A stretch of DNA of 64,000 nt, taken from assembly GCF_030913365.1 (NCBI RefSeq), contig NZ_CP133160.1, positions 2,270,001 to 2,334,000 on the forward strand, read 5' to 3'. Position 1 is the stretch's first letter. Every line of letters starts with the position of its first letter. The stretch comes from Stenotrophomonas sp. 24(2023). GTDB taxonomy: Bacteria > Pseudomonadota > Gammaproteobacteria > Xanthomonadales > Xanthomonadaceae. Below the pieces are notes generated by a model that was not told the origin of the DNA, did no database searches, and saw only the letters and a program-made list of their open reading frames with translations. Below are positions 1 through 9,377 of this stretch, one piece after another. The translations under genes were made by a program, and so were the position numbers.

Positions 1-1840
<1,840 letters not shown>

Positions 1841-1963
1841 TAACCTCAAGTTGCCTTGGCTTTACGACAGCGTCGTAAGAGCATCCAAGTGCACGCTACG
1901 TCACAAGAACTATGCGAGGCTGGCGCCTTGTCCCATCGGGACGAGTGCGACTCTCCAAAAGCC

Positions 1964-2080
1964 TCCCTGGTGAAATTAGCGCTGTGGCCCCACCCGATCC
2001 CATCCCGAACTCGGAAGTGAAACGCAGCTGCGCCGATGGTAGTGTGGCTCAAGCCATGCGAGAGTAGGTCATCGCCAGGG
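1964..2080 (+). rRNA. 5S ribosomal RNA, copy 1
   Basis: A 117-base 5S rRNA with complementary ends (TCCCTGG at the 5' end, CCAGGG at the 3' end) and the conserved core CCGAACTCGGAAGTGAAACG and CGCCGATGGTAGTGTGG. It lies about 120 bp after the 23S gene and directly before an intrinsic terminator. A second copy with the same sequence follows at 2213. Confidence 0.96.
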
Positions 2081-2090
2081 TTTTCACCCA

Positions 2091-2124
2091 AAAACCCCGC
2101 TGCTCACGCAGCGGGGTTTTTCTT
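2091..2124 (+). terminator. Intrinsic terminator after 5S copy 1
   Basis: Perfect 9-bp stem CCCCGCTGC / GCAGCGGGG (2095-2103 and 2108-2116) with loop TCAC, followed by TTTTT. It directly follows the 5S gene and would end most transcripts before the second copy. Confidence 0.9.
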
Positions 2125-2212
2125 ATTAAGTGAAGGCACTGCATTTTCCGGGTTCCTTCCGCCCCAAGGGCAAGATCGCGAAGCTGGCGCTGCAAGCGCC
2201 GCTGCAACCGTC

Positions 2213-2329
2213 TCCCTGGTGAAATTAGCGCTGTGGCCCCACCCGATCCCATCCCGAACTCGGAAGTGAAACGCAGCTGCGCCGATGGTAGTGTGGCTCA
2301 AGCCATGCGAGAGTAGGTCATCGCCAGGG
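2213..2329 (+). rRNA. 5S ribosomal RNA, copy 2
   Basis: Identical over its 117 bases to the 5S copy at 1964-2080, and followed by the same terminator hairpin except for one missing A before the stem. The duplicated block covers the gene plus the terminator (about 150 bp), while the spacer between copies is different in sequence, so this is a tandem duplication of a 5S-terminator cassette. Confidence 0.95.
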
Positions 2330-2338
2330 TTTTCACCC

Positions 2339-2373
2339 AAAACCCCGCTGCTCACGCAGCGGGGTTTTTCTTT
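2339..2373 (+). terminator. Intrinsic terminator after 5S copy 2
   Basis: Same 9-bp stem (2343-2351 with 2356-2364) and T-run as the terminator of copy 1. It closes the rRNA operon. Confidence 0.9.
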
Positions 2374-2435
2374 GCCTGCCGAATATGGACACACCGCAGC
2401 CCGGCATGGCCTGGCGCTACCGGTGGGGCACGTAC

Positions 2436-2466
2436 AAAAAAAGCGGCGCCCTTGCGGGCGCCGCTT
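2436..2466 (-). terminator. Intrinsic terminator of the M28 peptidase operon
   Basis: Read on the minus strand, an 11-bp stem AAGCGGCGCCC / GGGCGCCGCTT with a four-base loop runs into a T-run, 23 bp past the stop of the M28 peptidase gene. It separates this operon from the convergent rRNA operon. Confidence 0.85.
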
Positions 2467-2488
2467 TGCGTTCACCAACGCCTGGCCA

Positions 2489-4195
2489 TCACTTGGCCGG
2501 GGCCTTGTCCTTCATCATCGCGTCGCGGGCGGCCTTGAACGGGTTGCCTTCGTACCAGTTCGGCCAACGATCGCCACCGGCCAGCTCCTTGCCGACGCCA
2601 TACATCAGCTGCAGATCCTCCACCGTGCCATCCAGCTTCCAGGTAGCCGGGTCGTACTCGTCCTTCGGGCTGTGATAGCGGTGCGTGCCGTAGTCTTCGG
2701 CGGCCTTGCGGCCGGCCTCGACGCCGCCCTCGCGCAGGTCTTCGCCGCCATCGGCATACAGTGCCGGCACGCCGGCCTTGGCGAAGTTGAAGTGGTCCGA
2801 ACGGAAGTAGAAGCCGCTCTGTACCGATCCCTCACCGTGCAGGGTGCGGCCCTGTGCAGCCGCCAGCGGCTTGAGGATGTCTTCCAGCTCCGAACTGCCG
2901 AAACCGGTCACGGTCACGTCCTTGGCGCGGCCGGCCACGGACATCGCATCGATGTTGATCACGCCGGCGATCTTGTCCAGCGGGAAGGTCGGGTGGGCGA
3001 CGTAGTACTTCGAACCCAGCAGGCCGGATTCTTCCAGGGTCACGGCCAGGAACACCACCGAACGCTCCGGCTTGGGCTGCTGCTGGGCCATCGCGCCGGC
3101 GATCTCCAGGATGCCGGCCACGCCGGTCGCGTTGTCGACGGCACCGTTGTAGATGTTGTCGCCGGTCTCGCCCTCGTGCTTGCCCAGATGGTCCCAGTGT
3201 GCCATGTACAGCACGGCCTCGTCGGCCCGCTTGCTGCCCGGCAGCACGCCCACCACGTTGCGCGACTGCTTCTGTGCGATCTGGCTCTTCAGGTCCACCG
3301 CGGCGGTGGCCTTCAGCGGCACCGGCTTGAAGCCGCGCTTGCTGGCGTCCTTGTAGGCCTGGGCCAGGTCCAGCCCGGCACCCGCGAACAGCGCCTTGGC
3401 AGCGTCGGCGCTCAGCCAGCCCTGCACCGGCAGGCGCGGCTCGGCGTCATCCTTGGCCGGCAGGTCGTACTGCGGGCCGGCCCAGGAATTCTTCACCACG
3501 TCCCAGCCATAGGAGGCGCCGGCCGTGTCGTGCACGATCAGCGCCGCGGCCGCACCCTTGCGGGCGGCTTCCTCGAACTTGTAGGTCCAGCGCCCGTAGT
3601 AGGTCATGCGCTTGCCGTCGAACAGTGTCTCGTCGCCCACATGGAAGCCGGGGTCGTTGACGAACATCACCACCGTCTTGCCCTTCCAGTCCTGGCCGGC
3701 GTAGTCGTTCCACTTCTGCTCGGGCGCGTCCACGCCGTAGCCGACGAACACCAGGTCGCTGGCATCGACCTTCACCTCGGCCTGGCCGGTACGGGTGCCC
3801 ACCACCATGTCGGTGCCGAACTTCAGCTCGGTGGTCTTGCCGCCCTGGGTGATCTTCAGCACCGTCGATTCATCGGCGGTGGTTTCGGTCATCGGCACGT
3901 CCTGGAACCAACTGTCGCCATTGCCGGGCTGCAGGCCGATGCGCTGCATCTGGTCGCGGATGTAGTTGACCGTCAGCTCCTCGCCCTGGCTGCCGGGGGC
4001 ACGGCCTTCGAAGGCGTCCGAAGACAGGGTCTTGACCAGTTCGCCGAAGTCGGCAGCGTTGATTTCCGGCGAGAAGCTGTGGGCCGGGGCGGTGCTGGCG
4101 GTGCCATCGGCCGGTGCCGGAGCGGGCGTGTCCTGGCCTTTGCAGGCGCTGAGCGCGGCCGCGGCGGCCAGGCACAGAAGAAGTTTGCGGGGCAT
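2489..4195 (-). CDS. M28 family zinc aminopeptidase, lipoprotein
   Basis: 568-residue exported metallopeptidase. The chosen ATG follows AGGAAA; an upstream in-frame start would add 17 residues before the signal. The N-terminus is a lipoprotein signal with lipobox LSAC (Cys18), so the protein is probably anchored in the envelope. Residues about 140-300 form an insert typical of PA domains. The M28 zinc site is visible: MAHWDH (His333, Asp335), DNATG (Asp354), LEES (Glu388/389), NIDAM (Asp416) and SDHF (His468). Family members cleave N-terminal residues from peptides. It is the second gene of an operon, 47 bp after the VNG-repeat protein gene, and ends at a clear terminator. The enzyme class is secure, the substrate is not. 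Confidence 0.93.
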   Translation of the reverse strand: MPRKLLLCLAAAAALSACKGQDTPAPAPADGTASTAPAHSFSPEINAADFGELVKTLSSDAFEGRAPGSQGEELTVNYIRDQMQRIGLQPGNGDSWFQDVPMTETTADESTVLKITQGGKTTELKFGTDMVVGTRTGQAEVKVDASDLVFVGYGVDAPEQKWNDYAGQDWKGKTVVMFVNDPGFHVGDETLFDGKRMTYYGRWTYKFEEAARKGAAAALIVHDTAGASYGWDVVKNSWAGPQYDLPAKDDAEPRLPVQGWLSADAAKALFAGAGLDLAQAYKDASKRGFKPVPLKATAAVDLKSQIAQKQSRNVVGVLPGSKRADEAVLYMAHWDHLGKHEGETGDNIYNGAVDNATGVAGILEIAGAMAQQQPKPERSVVFLAVTLEESGLLGSKYYVAHPTFPLDKIAGVINIDAMSVAGRAKDVTVTGFGSSELEDILKPLAAAQGRTLHGEGSVQSGFYFRSDHFNFAKAGVPALYADGGEDLREGGVEAGRKAAEDYGTHRYHSPKDEYDPATWKLDGTVEDLQLMYGVGKELAGGDRWPNWYEGNPFKAARDAMMKDKAPAK

Positions 4196-4242
4196 CGTTG
4201 TTTCCTGGAAAAGGGCCGGCCGCGCGGCCGGTCCGTGGATGA

Positions 4243-4905
4243 TCAATCCGTGGGGGCCGTTTCGCTGTCGAACGGCACCGGCTGCGTGCCGGTGACCGCG
4301 CCGATCTTCGCGGTGCGGTGCACGTAGAGCACCACTTCGCGGTCGAAGACAAGGCTGCCGCTGACCGTGGCGTTGGGGCCGATGATGATGCGCGGCTTGC
4401 GGGTGGCGGTCAGTGACAGGCTGAAGCTGGGCTTGCGGACGCGGATGCCACCATCGACCTGTGAGCCGATGCCGACCGTGATATCGCCGTTGACGGTCTC
4501 GATATCGCCGCGGACCTGGCTCTCGACCAGGCCGATACCGCCATTGACGGTTTCCAGGCCGCCCTGGATCTGGCCGCCGCGATCACTGAAGATGCTGCCG
4601 TTGACGGTCTCGATGCCGCCGCTGGCGATGACCTCGCGCGCCAGGCGCACGCTGCCGTTGACCGTGGAAATGGAGCCGGTGCGGGCGCGATCGTCGATGC
4701 GGATGCCGCCGTTGACGGTCTCGATGTCGCCGGTCTCGCTGCCTTCGCCAACCTTGATGCTGCCGTTGACGGTGTCCAGCTTGCCGTAGCGCTGGCCACT
4801 TTCGGCGGTGATGCTGCCATTGACCTTGCTCAGGCTCTGCTGGGCCAGGGCGGGGGCGGTGGCCAGCAGCAGGGCGACCAGCACTGGAATGGAATGGCGT
4901 TTCAT
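4243..4905 (-). CDS. Secreted VNG-repeat protein (beta-solenoid-like, polymer-forming type)
   Basis: 220-residue protein starting MKRHSIPVLV with a cleavable signal ending ALAQQ. The mature part has seven repeats of 18-19 residues, each centred on (E/D/S)TVNG(S/G)I and ending near a Gly before the next (I/L)ETVNG. Such regular short repeats with G and hydrophobic spacing suggest a right-handed beta-solenoid, as in bactofilins and DUF4097-type proteins; that is inference. After the repeats comes a non-repeat tail with a basic segment (TATRKPRIIIGPNATVSGSL). The start was chosen for the signal peptide and an upstream GGGAG. It is the first gene of an operon with the M28 lipoprotein peptidase. 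Function is unknown. Confidence 0.8.
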   Translation of the reverse strand: MKRHSIPVLVALLLATAPALAQQSLSKVNGSITAESGQRYGKLDTVNGSIKVGEGSETGDIETVNGGIRIDDRARTGSISTVNGSVRLAREVIASGGIETVNGSIFSDRGGQIQGGLETVNGGIGLVESQVRGDIETVNGDITVGIGSQVDGGIRVRKPSFSLSLTATRKPRIIIGPNATVSGSLVFDREVVLYVHRTAKIGAVTGTQPVPFDSETAPTD

Positions 4906-5014
4906 GGGGCGTCTCCCGGTGGTGCGCGGCTGGCAGGCCGCCTGTGGAGATGTCACCATGCATCACTGCAATCCGCACCTGCCTGAAGTCACTGGAAAGC
5001 CCTTGCGCGACAAC

Positions 5015-6307
5015 ATGTTGCCATCACGCCGAGATAACAATCGCGTCCTGCGCGGGGGCCGTCTGCTGCTGTTGGGCATCGCCCTGGGCCTGGCCCTGCC
5101 GGTGCCGGGCAGCGCACAGCAGAACCAGCGCGATACCGAGCGCAAGCTGCAGAAGCTGCGCAACGAACTGAAGGGCGTGGCGCAGGAACGGCGTGAGATC
5201 GAGGGCCAGCGTGGCCAAGCGTCGCGGCAGCTGCGCGAGGCCGATGAAAAGGTGGCCCGCACCGGCCGCGTCCTGGCCCAGACCGAGGCGGCGCTGCGCG
5301 AGCAGAGCCAGGCCCTGGCCGATGCCCAGCGTCGCCGTGATGAACTGCAGGGCAACCTGGCCCAGCAGCGGCGTGACCTGGCCGGGCTGCTGCGGGCGTC
5401 CTACCAGCTGGGCAACCATGCGCCGCTGAAGCTGCTGCTGTCCCAGGACACCGTGGCCGATGCCAACCGGGCGCTGGCCTACCACCGCTACCTGCAGCGG
5501 GAACGTGCCGAACGCATCGGCACGCTGACCGCCGACCTCAAGGAGCTGGAGACCCTGCAGTCCCAGATCGGCGAGCGCCAGCAGCAGCTGCAGTCCACCC
5601 ACCAGCAGCAGCGGCAGCAGGCCGCCTCGCTGGCCGCCGACCGCACCGCGCGTGCGAAGACCGTGGCCAGCCTGGACGAGCGTTTCAAGGACAAGGCCGA
5701 CCGCGAGAAAGCGCTGGGCCAGGATGCGCAGGCGTTGGAAACGCTGCTGGCCAACCTGCGTGCGGCGGCGGCCCGGGCCGAGGCCGAGCGTCGTGCTGCG
5801 GCCAGGCGTGCCGCCGCCGAGAAGGCCGCTGCGGACAAGGCGGCGGCCCAGGCGGCTGCCGCAGGCCGCGCGCCGCCGAAGGCCACCAAGGTGCCCCCGC
5901 AGGTGGCTTCGGCCCCGGCACCAAAGGTCGGCGGACTGGGCTGGCCGCTGTCGGGCAACCTGCTGGCCCGCTATGGCGGCAAGCTGCCGGACGGCCGCAC
6001 CAGCAGTGGTGTGCTGATCGGCGCGCCGGCCGGCAGTACCGTCACCGCGGTGGCTGACGGTACGGTGGTGTTCTCCGACTGGATGACCGGCTACGGCATG
6101 ATCCTGATCGTTGACCACGGCAACGGCTACATGAGCCTGTACGCGCACAACGACACGCTGCTCAAGGATGCCGGCGCGCGCATCAAGCGCGGCGATGCCG
6201 TGGCCAAGGTCGGCAATTCCGGTGGACAGGGCGTGACGGCGCTGTATTTCGAACTGCGCCGCAACGGCCAGCCGGTCAACCCGGACAGCTGGCTGCAGCG
6301 CCGCTGA
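5015..6307 (+). CDS. envC: EnvC-type murein hydrolase activator (coiled coil plus degenerate LytM domain)
   Basis: 430-residue periplasmic protein. The ATG at 5015 gives a good signal peptide ending GSAQQ; ORF sequence further upstream lacks one. Residues about 38-260 are a long Gln/Arg/Glu-rich coiled coil, followed by an Ala/Lys-rich linker and a C-terminal M23/LytM domain (about 310-430). The LytM domain has lost the zinc ligands: the segment expected to read HxGxD is GVLIGAP and the HLHFE equivalent is LYFELR, while LYAH is kept. This is the pattern of EnvC, which activates the division amidases AmiA/AmiB rather than cutting murein itself. The next gene is an S41 protease, a neighbour seen in many proteobacteria. 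It is divergent from the VNG-repeat operon. Confidence 0.9.
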   Translation: MLPSRRDNNRVLRGGRLLLLGIALGLALPVPGSAQQNQRDTERKLQKLRNELKGVAQERREIEGQRGQASRQLREADEKVARTGRVLAQTEAALREQSQALADAQRRRDELQGNLAQQRRDLAGLLRASYQLGNHAPLKLLLSQDTVADANRALAYHRYLQRERAERIGTLTADLKELETLQSQIGERQQQLQSTHQQQRQQAASLAADRTARAKTVASLDERFKDKADREKALGQDAQALETLLANLRAAAARAEAERRAAARRAAAEKAAADKAAAQAAAAGRAPPKATKVPPQVASAPAPKVGGLGWPLSGNLLARYGGKLPDGRTSSGVLIGAPAGSTVTAVADGTVVFSDWMTGYGMILIVDHGNGYMSLYAHNDTLLKDAGARIKRGDAVAKVGNSGGQGVTALYFELRRNGQPVNPDSWLQRR

Positions 6308-6312
6308 ATCTT

Positions 6313-6333
6313 CCTGCCCGCCAGGCGGGCAGG
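6313..6333 (+). terminator. Hairpin after envC
   Basis: Perfect 10-bp inverted repeat CCTGCCCGCC / GGCGGGCAGG just after the envC stop. There is no T-run, so it may act as a weak terminator or mRNA 3'-end stabiliser before the S41 protease gene. Confidence 0.5.
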
Positions 6334-6415
6334 TTCAACGGGAATTTACTGTCGATTCGCGCATAATCGCCGCACGCCCCCATGGCGTGACTGCCAACGT
6401 CGACAGGAGTGCTTC

Positions 6416-7888
6416 ATGCGCGTAGCCCGAACCGCCACCCTCTTGCTGGCCCTGCTGCCGGCGCTGTCCTGGGCGCAGCAGACCGCGCCGGCCGCGCCTG
6501 CGACCGGGCAGGCGGCCAGCAGCGAAGAGGCGGTCACCTCGAAGGTGCCGCTGGAAGACATCCGGCGCTTCGTGGCGGTCTACAACGCGGTACGTGCGGC
6601 GTATGTCGATCCGGTCGATGACAACAAGCTGATGCAGTCGGCCGTGCGCGGCCTGCTGCTGGACCTGGACCCGCACAGCACCTACTTCAACAAGGAAGAT
6701 GCGGAGGCGTTCGACGAACAGGCCAATGGCGCCTACGAAGGCATCGGCGTGGAGCTGCAGCAGCAGCCGGACAACAGCAGCCTGAAGGTCATCTCGCCGA
6801 TCGATGACACGCCGGCGGCCAAGGCCGGCATCCTGGCCGGTGACCTGATCATCGCCATCGACGGCAAGCCGATCAGCGCCATCGATGCCAGTGAGCCGCT
6901 GCGGGGTGAAGCCGGCAGCAAGGTGGTGCTGACCATCGTCCGCACCGGCCGCGAGAAGCCGTTCGACGTGTCGCTGACCCGGCAGACGATCCGTGTGACC
7001 AGCGTGCGCAGCCGCATGCTGGAACCGGGCTATGGCTACATCCGCCTGAGTACCTTCCAGGCCGACACCGGTGCCGATTTCCAGAAGCACGTGCAGCAGC
7101 TGCAGAAGCAGGCCGGTGGCCAGCTCAAAGGGCTGGTGCTTGACCTGCGCAGCAACCCGGGCGGCCTGCTGACCGCGGCGGTGCAGGTGGCCGATGACCT
7201 GCTGGAGAAGGGCAACATCGTCAGCACGCGCGGGCGCATCAGCATTTCCGATGCCCGTTTCGACGCGACCCCGGGCGATCTGCTGAAAGGCGCGCCGGTG
7301 ATGGTGCTGGCCGATGCCGGTTCGGCCAGCGCGTCCGAAGTGCTGGCCGGTGCACTGCGCGACAACAAGCGCGCACGCGTGATCGGCAGCCGTACCTTCG
7401 GCAAGGGCTCGGTGCAGACCGTGCTGCCGCTGGACAACGGTGATTCGGTCAAGCTGACCACGGCGCGCTACTTCACGCCCAGTGGCAAGTCGATCCAGGC
7501 CACCGGCATCGTGCCGGATGTGGAACTGAAGCCCGCGCCGGGCACCGCCGATGACGATCTGCCGGCGAGCCTGAGCGATTACAGCGAAGCGACCCTGCCG
7601 GGCCACCTGCGCGGTGATGACGAAGGCGCCGAGGGCTACCACGCCGGGGCGGTGTTGCCGGGCGATGGCCCGATCAACGATGCCCTGGCCGAACTGAAGA
7701 ACCCCGGCTCGGTGACGGCACGGTTGAAGGCTGAAGCCGCCAAGGCCGAAGCGGAGAAGGCAGCGAAGAAGCCGGCGGCAAAGGCGGAACCGAAGGCGGA
7801 TGCCAAGCCGGAACCGAAGAGCGAGCCGAAGCCCGAGGTGAAGCCCGAACCGAAGCCCGAACCGAAGCCCGAGCCGGCCAAGCCGTGA
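6416..7888 (+). CDS. S41 family C-terminal processing peptidase (CtpA-like)
   Basis: 490-residue exported serine protease. The start follows CAGGAG and begins a signal peptide ending SWAQQ. A PDZ domain spans about residues 95-185 and an S41 protease domain about 190-380. The expected catalytic residues are present with family spacing: Ser305 in GSASASE, Lys330 in TFGKGS and Gln334. CtpA/Prc enzymes trim the C-termini of periplasmic proteins and often regulate cell-wall hydrolases, which fits the upstream envC. The last 60 residues are an unusual low-complexity Lys/Pro/Glu/Ala tail (repeats of PEPK) of unknown role. A CATAAT hexamer at 6362-6367 could be its own -10 box. Confidence 0.92.
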   Translation: MRVARTATLLLALLPALSWAQQTAPAAPATGQAASSEEAVTSKVPLEDIRRFVAVYNAVRAAYVDPVDDNKLMQSAVRGLLLDLDPHSTYFNKEDAEAFDEQANGAYEGIGVELQQQPDNSSLKVISPIDDTPAAKAGILAGDLIIAIDGKPISAIDASEPLRGEAGSKVVLTIVRTGREKPFDVSLTRQTIRVTSVRSRMLEPGYGYIRLSTFQADTGADFQKHVQQLQKQAGGQLKGLVLDLRSNPGGLLTAAVQVADDLLEKGNIVSTRGRISISDARFDATPGDLLKGAPVMVLADAGSASASEVLAGALRDNKRARVIGSRTFGKGSVQTVLPLDNGDSVKLTTARYFTPSGKSIQATGIVPDVELKPAPGTADDDLPASLSDYSEATLPGHLRGDDEGAEGYHAGAVLPGDGPINDALAELKNPGSVTARLKAEAAKAEAEKAAKKPAAKAEPKADAKPEPKSEPKPEVKPEPKPEPKPEPAKP

Positions 7889-7890
7889 CG

Positions 7891-7913
7891 GTAGCGCCGG
7901 GCAACGCCCGGCG
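7891..7913 (+). repeat. SMAG-type REP element
   Basis: GTAG header followed by the palindrome CGCCGGGC-AAC-GCCCGGCG, directly after the S41 protease stop. This is the layout of the GTAG-headed stem-loop repeats described in S. maltophilia. Confidence 0.8.
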
Positions 7914-7961
7914 ACCACTCTGCTCATCCGGAAGGCGACGCGGTCACAGTTGCTGTGCCGC

Positions 7962-7967
7962 TAGAAT
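7962..7967 (+). promoter_or_regulatory. -10 box placed for a leaderless transcript
   Basis: TAGAAT lies exactly six bases before the ATG at 7974, and no Shine-Dalgarno sequence precedes that ATG. This spacing would start the mRNA at or next to the start codon. No good -35 box is visible. Confidence 0.45.
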
Positions 7968-7973
7968 CGGCGC

Positions 7974-8384
7974 ATGGACGATTCGACCCTCGTCACTGCG
8001 ATCAGCGCTCTGCTGGGACGCGAGCCATTTCCGTTGGAGCGGACTTCCCTCCTGTTGGACGCTTTGGCCGCACGTCATGGGATAGATTCCCGCCGCACCT
8101 TCTGGTGGGCGGGTGCGCCCTTGATGGATCGCGAGATTCAATATGACGGCAGTGAAGAAGGCCTTTCCTGCCTGCGCGCGCTGTTGGCAGACGTGCGCGG
8201 AGAAATCTATCTGGTGGCGTCAGACGAGCGCGCATCGCCCTGGCCTCTGTGGGCACTTGAGCCAAGCGAGGTGATTCCTTTGCTCGGCGAGCTGCCGTTC
8301 TTCGAGTACTTCCTGGTGCTGGATGGCGGCGCAACGCTGCTGTTCGACACCCACCACAACACGCTGGTGGTCAGCCGCGAGTGA
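7974..8384 (+). CDS. Hypothetical protein, 136 residues
   Basis: Soluble, acidic protein of 136 residues with no signal peptide or membrane segment. It has hydrophobic/aromatic clusters such as RRTFWWAGAPLMD, EIYLVASDE, PLWALEP and FFEYFLVLDGGATLLFDTHHN. The alternation of strands with WALEP and the end LLFDTHHNTLVV resembles the small cytoplasmic proteins of the SMI1/immunity type, but I cannot assign a family. The start codon has no ribosome binding site and sits six bases after a TAGAAT hexamer, so the gene is probably translated from a leaderless mRNA. It stands alone between a SMAG repeat and the convergent rhomboid gene. Confidence 0.75.
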   Translation: MDDSTLVTAISALLGREPFPLERTSLLLDALAARHGIDSRRTFWWAGAPLMDREIQYDGSEEGLSCLRALLADVRGEIYLVASDERASPWPLWALEPSEVIPLLGELPFFEYFLVLDGGATLLFDTHHNTLVVSRE

Positions 8385-8463
8385 CGCTTATGGCATCACC
8401 GTGGACGGAGCGTATCCAGACCGATGAAGCCGTCGGGCAAGCTCGACTCTGCCAACCGACGGC

Positions 8464-9156
8464 TCAGAACCCATGCCGCTTGCGCAGGCGCCGGGCAATG
8501 GCCGCGCGGACGTAGACGCCGTAGGCCACGCCGAACACGAACCCGGCGATGTGTGCCCACCAGGCCACCATGCCGAAACTGGGGCCGATGTAGGCGAATA
8601 CCACCTGCAGCCCGGCCCAGACGCCGATCAGCAGATAGGCCGGGGCGCGCACGAATTCCAGGAACAGGCCCAACGGGATGACCACGCCCAGCCGTGCGCC
8701 GGGGAACAGGGCCAGGTAGGCCCCGATCAGCGCCGAGACCGCGCCACTGGCGCCGATGATGATCTGGTCCGGGCTGCCCATCGTGTAGATGGCCACCAGG
8801 TTCGATACCGCCCCCCCGACCAGGAACAGCAGCAGCAGGCGCCAGGGCCCCAGCACGCGCTCGGCGGGCAGGCCGAAGATCAGCAGGAACACCAGGTTGC
8901 CCAGCAGGTGCGACCAGTCGGCGTGCAGGAACAGGGCGGTGAACAACCGCAGCACGCTGCCGTCCTTGAGGGTTTCCCACCAGTCCCGGGGCTGGGTCAG
9001 CCCGGTGGACAGCGCGCCCCAGTCCAGCCAGAGGCTGCTGCGGGCGTCGTCCGGTCGCGAGATCGACCAGACGAAGGCCAGCCAGACCGCCGCGAACAGC
9101 AGCGGTGTGGCCCAGCGCACCGCGGCTTTCCTGCGCGAGGGGAGGGAAACGAACAT
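8464..9156 (-). CDS. Rhomboid family intramembrane serine protease
   Basis: 230-residue membrane protein with six or seven hydrophobic helices. The rhomboid active site is complete: catalytic Ser137 in GASGA, His202 in AWWAHIAGF, and the HxxxN oxyanion residues His83 and Asn87 in HLLGNLVFL, followed by the Gly-rich GxxxG-like helix GFVFGVAYG. Rhomboids cut substrate transmembrane helices inside the inner membrane; the substrate here cannot be predicted. The gene stands alone, convergent with the 136-residue gene and divergent from the FadL-type gene. Confidence 0.93.
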   Translation of the reverse strand: MFVSLPSRRKAAVRWATPLLFAAVWLAFVWSISRPDDARSSLWLDWGALSTGLTQPRDWWETLKDGSVLRLFTALFLHADWSHLLGNLVFLLIFGLPAERVLGPWRLLLLFLVGGAVSNLVAIYTMGSPDQIIIGASGAVSALIGAYLALFPGARLGVVIPLGLFLEFVRAPAYLLIGVWAGLQVVFAYIGPSFGMVAWWAHIAGFVFGVAYGVYVRAAIARRLRKRHGF

Positions 9157-9234
9157 GGGCGTAGCCTAACGCGACCGGGTCCGACGGTCTGTGTCGTGTT
9201 CAGCTTTTAGGGGGAGAAACCCGCTCCGCTGTTA

Positions 9235-9281
9235 TTGTTTCATTAACAGCTCTGGGTAATACTCGCATACGGCGTCGTATG
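9235..9281 (+). promoter_or_regulatory. Promoter with an operator palindrome upstream of the FadL-type gene
   Basis: TTGTTT (9235-9240), a 16-bp spacer and TAATAC (9257-9262) form a plausible promoter. A perfect hyphenated palindrome CATACG-GCGT-CGTATG (9266-9281) covers the expected transcription start, the classic place for a repressor. The leader to the ATG at 9378 is about 100 bases. The regulator is not known; a TetR-family acyl-CoA sensor would be a reasonable guess for a fatty-acid porin. Confidence 0.5.
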
Positions 9282-9377
9282 TCGGGAGGGGAATCCGGCG
9301 CGTTCCGCAAGGCCCTTGGCCAGGCGGTGACGCAGGCGCACGCAGAGCACAATCACCGCTTTCCGGAGAGAAAAACG

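Noticed and set aside
2285..4327. 680-codon plus-strand frame over the M28 peptidase gene
   Set aside because: It begins inside the 5S gene and is antisense to a clear metallopeptidase; composition is typical of shadow frames.
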